Below, one piece after another: positions 60,290-64,000 of a DNA stretch of 64,000 nt. The position numbers and the translations under genes are program-made. The notes under the pieces were generated by a model. The model made no database searches. It saw nothing but the letters and a program-made list of their open reading frames with translations, and was not told the origin of the DNA. The stretch's first letter is position 1, and each line of letters begins with the position of its first letter. This DNA comes from Brachionus rotundiformis (lineage: Eukaryota; Rotifera; Eurotatoria; Ploima; Brachionidae), in contig JAESIW010000137.1 of NCBI GenBank assembly GCA_016802295.1, positions 1,665,318 through 1,729,317 on the forward strand, in the 5' to 3' direction.

Positions 60290-61120
60290 ATGAAGTAAGT
60301 GCTTTTGTTTGCTGTTCACCTTAGTATCGATAGACTTTGACTAAATCCTTTAATTCCAATCCAATCGTTCATTAATCGATAATATTCTAAAATGGTTTCC
60401 AAATCGCCAATACCGCCCTCGGACCTGACCACATCCGGTCCTGAGCTAAATAAAGCCACCGAGAGCAAAGTCTATGCGAATCAACTAAATTTGTCTCAGC
60501 TAAATAATTAAAATTTTTTAAATTAATTAAGAACCGAATTGTGTATATTCAGCGGGTTCAAAATTTACCCAGGTCACGGCAAAAGAGTAGTCAAGCCAGA
60601 TTTGAGAGTAAATTTCTAAAAAACAAATCTTGGTAAATGAAAAACTTGTGTCATTTAAGACTTTGGTGTTTATCAACCGAAAATGTGAGGCTTCCTACAA
60701 CTTTAAACGAAACCCAAGATCAATCAACTGGACTGTCTTGTACAGACGCAAACACAAAAAGGGTCAAGTAAGTCAAAACATTGTTTGCCAAATTGGAATT
60801 TTTTTCTTAAAGTTCCTCTTTTTTAGGTTGAAATCGAAGCCAAAAAGAAGTCGCGCAGATTAGCCAAATTTCAACGCGCTATCACTGGTGCCACTTTGGA
60901 AGACATCATGAAAAAAAGAAACCAAAAACCAGAAGTTCGCAAAGCTGAGCGTGAACAAGCCATCAGAGCTGCTAAGGAATTAAAAAAAGCTAAAGCTGCC
61001 ACCAAGAAACCAGCCGTTCCCTCGCAAGTCGCTGCCAAAAAAGCTCAAGCAAAGCAACAATTGCCAAAAGCTTCTGCCAAACCAGCCGCTAAGCCAGCCA
61101 AAATGCCAGGTTTGAGATAA
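60290..61120 (+). CDS. RPL24: 60S ribosomal protein L24 (eL24)
   Basis: Four exons, 60290-60294 (ATGAA only), 60532-60607, 60660-60767 and 60827-61120: 483 nt, 160 aa. Start MKTELCIFSGFKIYPGHGKR matches the eL24 N-terminal zinc-ribbon-like region (one of the usual Cys, LC, is visible). NRKCEASYNFKRNPRSINW and TVLYRRKHKKGQ follow. Then come FQRAITGATLEDIMKKRNQK and a Lys/Ala-rich tail. Length matches human (157 aa). Intron 1 (237 nt) is longer than the others and contains a small ORF. Local GC and codon choice are less AT-biased than neighbours, as expected of a highly expressed gene. Confidence 0.96.
60392..60511 (+). CDS. 39-codon small ORF in RPL24 intron 1, uncertain
   Basis: Begins MVSKSPIPPSDLTTSGPEL and ends NQLNLSQLNN, TAA. 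Codon use is balanced and GC-rich compared with introns in this window, so it looks coding. I recognise no family. It could be an alternative first exon, a leftover of another gene, or an intronic functional RNA that happens to be open. Confidence 0.3.
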   Translation: MVSKSPIPPSDLTTSGPELNKATESKVYANQLNLSQLNN

Positions 61121-61312
61121 ACGAATTGAAATGAATAGTGTTATTTTTTTGATTCGATGCTCGAAAAAAATAAATTTTAAAAAAATTTCTTTTATTTTAC
61201 ATGAAAAATAATAAGATTCACTATTTATTAGATATCAAAATATTAAAAAAAATGGTCATTAAAAACTCATAAAACAAGCAAAAAATACATCATTTGCTTA
61301 TGCTAAACATCC

Positions 61313-61579
61313 TCATTCCTTCTTTGCCATTATTCTCATGACTTGAATCACTTTGGTAAAGTAATCTCTGGCCTCCTCATTAGACATTTCTTTTATGTTC
61401 TTCAGTATCTCTAGTTTAATAGTGTTGGTTAATTTGTGAACCACTTGAGCAATGTTTTCATTTGATTCCAATCGTTTGCCAAGTCTTGGCAACGAATGCT
61501 CAATGTCAACAAAAAATTGTCCATTCACAGCTATACCCATGGCTAGCATGGCCAATAATATCAAGCCTAGTCGATTCAT
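61313..61579 (-). CDS. candidate neuropeptide precursor with PRL-amide peptide
   Basis: Intronless, 88 aa. A clear signal peptide (MNRLGLILLAMLAMGIAVNG) is followed by QFFVDIEHSLPRLGKR. The Gln directly after the predicted cleavage site can cyclise to pyroglutamate. GKR is a classical amidation plus dibasic cleavage site. The predicted product is therefore a 13-residue peptide ending in Leu-Pro-Arg-Leu-amide. The remaining ~52 residues (starting LESNENIAQVVHKL) are helical-looking and end KKE, like a spacer peptide. The PRL-amide end recalls pyrokinin/neuromedin U family peptides (FxPRL-amide), but the preceding residue is Leu where that family has F-x. Only one peptide copy is present. Confidence 0.72.
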   Translation of the reverse strand: MNRLGLILLAMLAMGIAVNGQFFVDIEHSLPRLGKRLESNENIAQVVHKLTNTIKLEILKNIKEMSNEEARDYFTKVIQVMRIMAKKE

Positions 61580-61740
61580 TTTAGTCAGCTCTTGAAAATC
61601 TAGAATAGATATTCTTATTATCTAAATATTACATTCAAAATTAAATTAGAAAATTTTTCTAGTAAAAATGTTTATTTTAAATTAGAGTTATTTATTAAAC
61701 AAGAAATTAATTGCCAACCACTAATTTGGCTAATCATGTT

Positions 61741-63741
61741 TCAATTTTTTATTAATTGCTTGGACACGGACTTACAAGATTCAAAAAATGACTTCAACAA
61801 TTTTGCATTAGTACGCTTTAGCTCATATTTTTTGCTTATTTTTTGATGTTTATAACTACTAGAATATTTTGAGTATGGTCCCAATACTTGGACATCACTG
61901 GCCTGATTAATTTTATTCAATAAAAATTTCTTCTTTTGAATCATAAAAGACAAATTTTCCTCATAAGACTGAATTACACTTTTTAAATCTTCATTCATTG
62001 TCTTAAACCTGTTCGTGGTATGTTCCACTTGATCCAACTCGAATCTGAGTATAAAATTTATTTTATTAAGTTGGTCAATTTTTTTAGCCAGTTCCAATTT
62101 GTTTTTTAATCTTGAATTGAGTTCCTTTTGGCCCAAATCAACCACTTTCTTACAATGTTCTACCTGTTCCAATTTAAGAGAATAATTTTTTTTTTCCTTA
62201 AGAAAATTTTCATTATGAGCCCTCTGTTTTTCCCTTAAAGTAGCAAAATTTTCCTTCATCTGACAGATTTTTTTGCGCAAAAAACAAGTCTCGGTATTTT
62301 GCTCCCGCATCCTACAGCCTAAACTGTCTATGGTTTGTTTATTGGAGGCAATCATTCTAGTCAACTTGTCATCCTGATCAGATTCCATTTCAAAATTCTC
62401 GCTTTTCAAAAGCTTAATTACTTTTTTCAAATGTTCTAGCTTAAATTTCATTTCGCTGTGGAGCTCATTGATGCGAAAGTTTTCAATATTCTTCAAATTA
62501 TTGCTTTCTAGTTCTGCGCTAATACCATTAGACTCGGTTAGGCTATTTATACCATCTAAAATATCCTTGTTAATTGAGCTTAACTCTTGGAATTGAGAAT
62601 CTAATTTATTACTAAGGGCAAATTTTTTATTCAACTCGAGCTCGGCATTTTCTTTCGCTATTTGCAAATCTTTTTGTAATTTAAATTTTAACTTATCTAA
62701 TCTGTGATAATTTTTCTTAAATTTGTCTTCATTTAATTGCCTAATTTCCTTGTAAAGACTCCTTAAACAAGTTAGATTAAGCTTAGCTTCATAATTAATC
62801 GTTTTGGTTTGCTCTTTGTGTATCATATCCTTTAACTTTAACTGATAATTTTGATCATCCTCTTGCTCTATAATGACTTGTTTTAAATTCAAATTGTTTG
62901 ATATTATCTTTTTAATATCATTTTTTGTTATTAAAATATCATTGAAAAATTCTTGAGCCTGAGGCTCGAATTTTAAGCTATTCTCTTGAGTGGCTTGGTT
63001 GGTGATCGAGTGGCGTAAAATTGGCGATGGCATTAAAAATGCCTCGTATCCGTCACTCATATTACACAACACTAAAAGACCATTGTCAAAAGCACTCATA
63101 AAAAATATTCTATTAACACAATTTGATATTACCAACTGGCTTATACCGCAATTTTGATAAAATTTCTTATTAACTATCTGCCATTTGCTTACTCTGCCTT
63201 GAGAGTACTTGAAGTGTAAAATATGACCTTTTTGATTACCAACAAAAAATGTGTTCCCATGCGAGCACAAGCAGCTAATTTCCAGCTTTGTCAAGTCAAC
63301 AATTCTTTCAAGGACAATGTCTTCTATATTCGCTGTATTGGCTTCGGAGCTGATAGTTTTGCTATACTTGCAAGACAATATTCTAAGATTGCTGAGTTTG
63401 TCCAGGGCGAAAATGACCAAATTTGTTTCCATGCTTGAAATTGAAACATGCCTGAATTGGATTTGTTTTTCTATGTATTCATATAATCTCTGACCAGTGA
63501 ATGCGTTCCAAATGCATATGATGCCAGAGTTAGAACAACTAATGATGCATTGGTCATCTTCTAGCCACAAAAAATGCTGTATTTTGCCAATTCTTTGCTT
63601 AATTGAGACACACTTTTCCAGGGTCCACACACTGAAAATCTTGATTGTATTCAAACTTGAGGCTGCAAGTAGACTTCCGCCATTCGAAAATTTTATCAAA
63701 TTACTGTGACCTGAAACATAATTTAAAATTACTTTTTGGCC
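61741..63741 (-). CDS. CFAP57: CFAP57 (WDR65)-like cilia/flagella protein, 3' exon
   Basis: One exon of 2001 nt (667 codons, phase 0) ending at TGA 61741-61743. The 5' exons lie beyond the right edge or are not visible before 64000. The N-terminal part is WD repeats: GHSNLIKFSNGGSLLAASS, WLEDDQCIISCSNSGIICIW and others, to about residue 230. The rest is a long coiled coil, including LKLKDMIHKEQTKTI, like the QLRLKDM motif of CFAP57. CFAP57 sits at inner dynein arms and the dynein regulatory machinery of motile axonemes. Exon start 63741 follows a ctcttttag acceptor; an alternative acceptor at 63711 would remove 30 nt but loses the conserved GH of the WD repeat context. Confidence 0.82.
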   Translation of the reverse strand, partial: GQKVILNYVSGHSNLIKFSNGGSLLAASSLNTIKIFSVWTLEKCVSIKQRIGKIQHFLWLEDDQCIISCSNSGIICIWNAFTGQRLYEYIEKQIQFRHVSISSMETNLVIFALDKLSNLRILSCKYSKTISSEANTANIEDIVLERIVDLTKLEISCLCSHGNTFFVGNQKGHILHFKYSQGRVSKWQIVNKKFYQNCGISQLVISNCVNRIFFMSAFDNGLLVLCNMSDGYEAFLMPSPILRHSITNQATQENSLKFEPQAQEFFNDILITKNDIKKIISNNLNLKQVIIEQEDDQNYQLKLKDMIHKEQTKTINYEAKLNLTCLRSLYKEIRQLNEDKFKKNYHRLDKLKFKLQKDLQIAKENAELELNKKFALSNKLDSQFQELSSINKDILDGINSLTESNGISAELESNNLKNIENFRINELHSEMKFKLEHLKKVIKLLKSENFEMESDQDDKLTRMIASNKQTIDSLGCRMREQNTETCFLRKKICQMKENFATLREKQRAHNENFLKEKKNYSLKLEQVEHCKKVVDLGQKELNSRLKNKLELAKKIDQLNKINFILRFELDQVEHTTNRFKTMNEDLKSVIQSYEENLSFMIQKKKFLLNKINQASDVQVLGPYSKYSSSYKHQKISKKYELKRTNAKLLKSFFESCKSVSKQLIKN

Positions 63742-64000
63742 CTAAAAGAGAATTAAGAAAAAAATATTTTGAAATAACTGTTTTTGGATATGATCTATTT
63801 TATCACTTATTACAAAAAATGAAAATTTGTACTTTAAAAATTACATTTTAGCACCATTACTAATATTATTAAATTACTAATATTTACACCTATTTAATAT
63901 TTTTTTTTTAAAAAAAGATAATTAATTTACTTAATTTAAATGAAAATATTAGTTTCAAATCATTTAGAATTATTGAGTAAAAGTCGATTTTGTTCAAAAA
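63742..64000. other. intron of CFAP57 (presumed) to window edge
   Basis: AT-rich with a T-rich acceptor at its lower end; no upstream exon recognised before the edge. Confidence 0.5.

Noticed and set aside
61313..61579. Reading the small secreted ORF as an antimicrobial or venom peptide
   Set aside because: No cysteines, and the GKR amidation site after a short peptide fits a neuropeptide precursor better.
1..64000. CRISPR array, operon or other bacterial systems
   Set aside because: Spliced genes, animal-specific families and tRNA type show a eukaryotic nuclear genome; no spaced direct-repeat array was seen.

Overview
The window is AT-rich animal nuclear DNA. Genes are split by many very short introns, most about 44-60 nt with T-rich ...AG ends. 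It holds clear animal orthologs: a MyoD-family factor, basigin, SERCA, N4BP1/KHNYN, lingerer/UBAP2, OPA3, TBC1D15, RAD51D and CFAP57. There are also two tRNA-Val(UAC) genes and many decayed LINE, Ty3 and pogo pieces. The standard code is used. The compactness, short introns and acceptor-like AG directly upstream of many start codons suggest a small invertebrate, possibly a rotifer such as Brachionus. The species is inference.

Layout. 1-3.5 kb: Ty3/gypsy and LINE remnants, then the 3' end of an unrecognised gene. 4.4-8.2 kb: SERCA Ca2+-ATPase (minus) with a mutually exclusive exon pair. 11.4 and 12.75 kb: two identical tRNA-Val genes, divergent. 12.9-23.2 kb: Ly6/uPAR protein, mitochondrial EF-Tu, RAD51D, membrane-anchored Kunitz protein, UBX protein and basigin-like protein. 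24.2-30.5 kb: C2H2 zinc-finger gene and lingerer/UBAP2 gene. 34.0-35.4 kb: MyoD-type bHLH gene. 36.2-40.8 kb: transposon nest, with MITE-like and RTE-LINE pieces and a 2.6-kb pogo-type element inside an RTE remnant. 41.1-43.2 kb: protein with four cold-shock domains, next to a 404-base assembly gap. 46.0-49.2 kb: N4BP1/KHNYN-type RNase whose 5' end is tandemly duplicated. 49.4-57.9 kb: ankyrin gene, TBC1D15, second ankyrin gene ending in a CaaX box, and OPA3. 60.3-61.1 kb: ribosomal protein L24 with a small ORF in intron 1. 61.3 kb: candidate PRL-amide neuropeptide precursor. 61.7-63.7 kb: 3' part of CFAP57, running off the right edge.

The genes do not form one pathway; this is ordinary dispersed animal gene order. 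Exon structures were built by hand from splice signals, reading-frame phase and remembered family sequences. For every gene given as complete, the exon lengths sum to a multiple of three. The items most worth following up are the neuropeptide precursor, the SERCA exon pair, the four-domain cold-shock protein, the 534-bp tandem duplication and the RGG-tailed pogo element.
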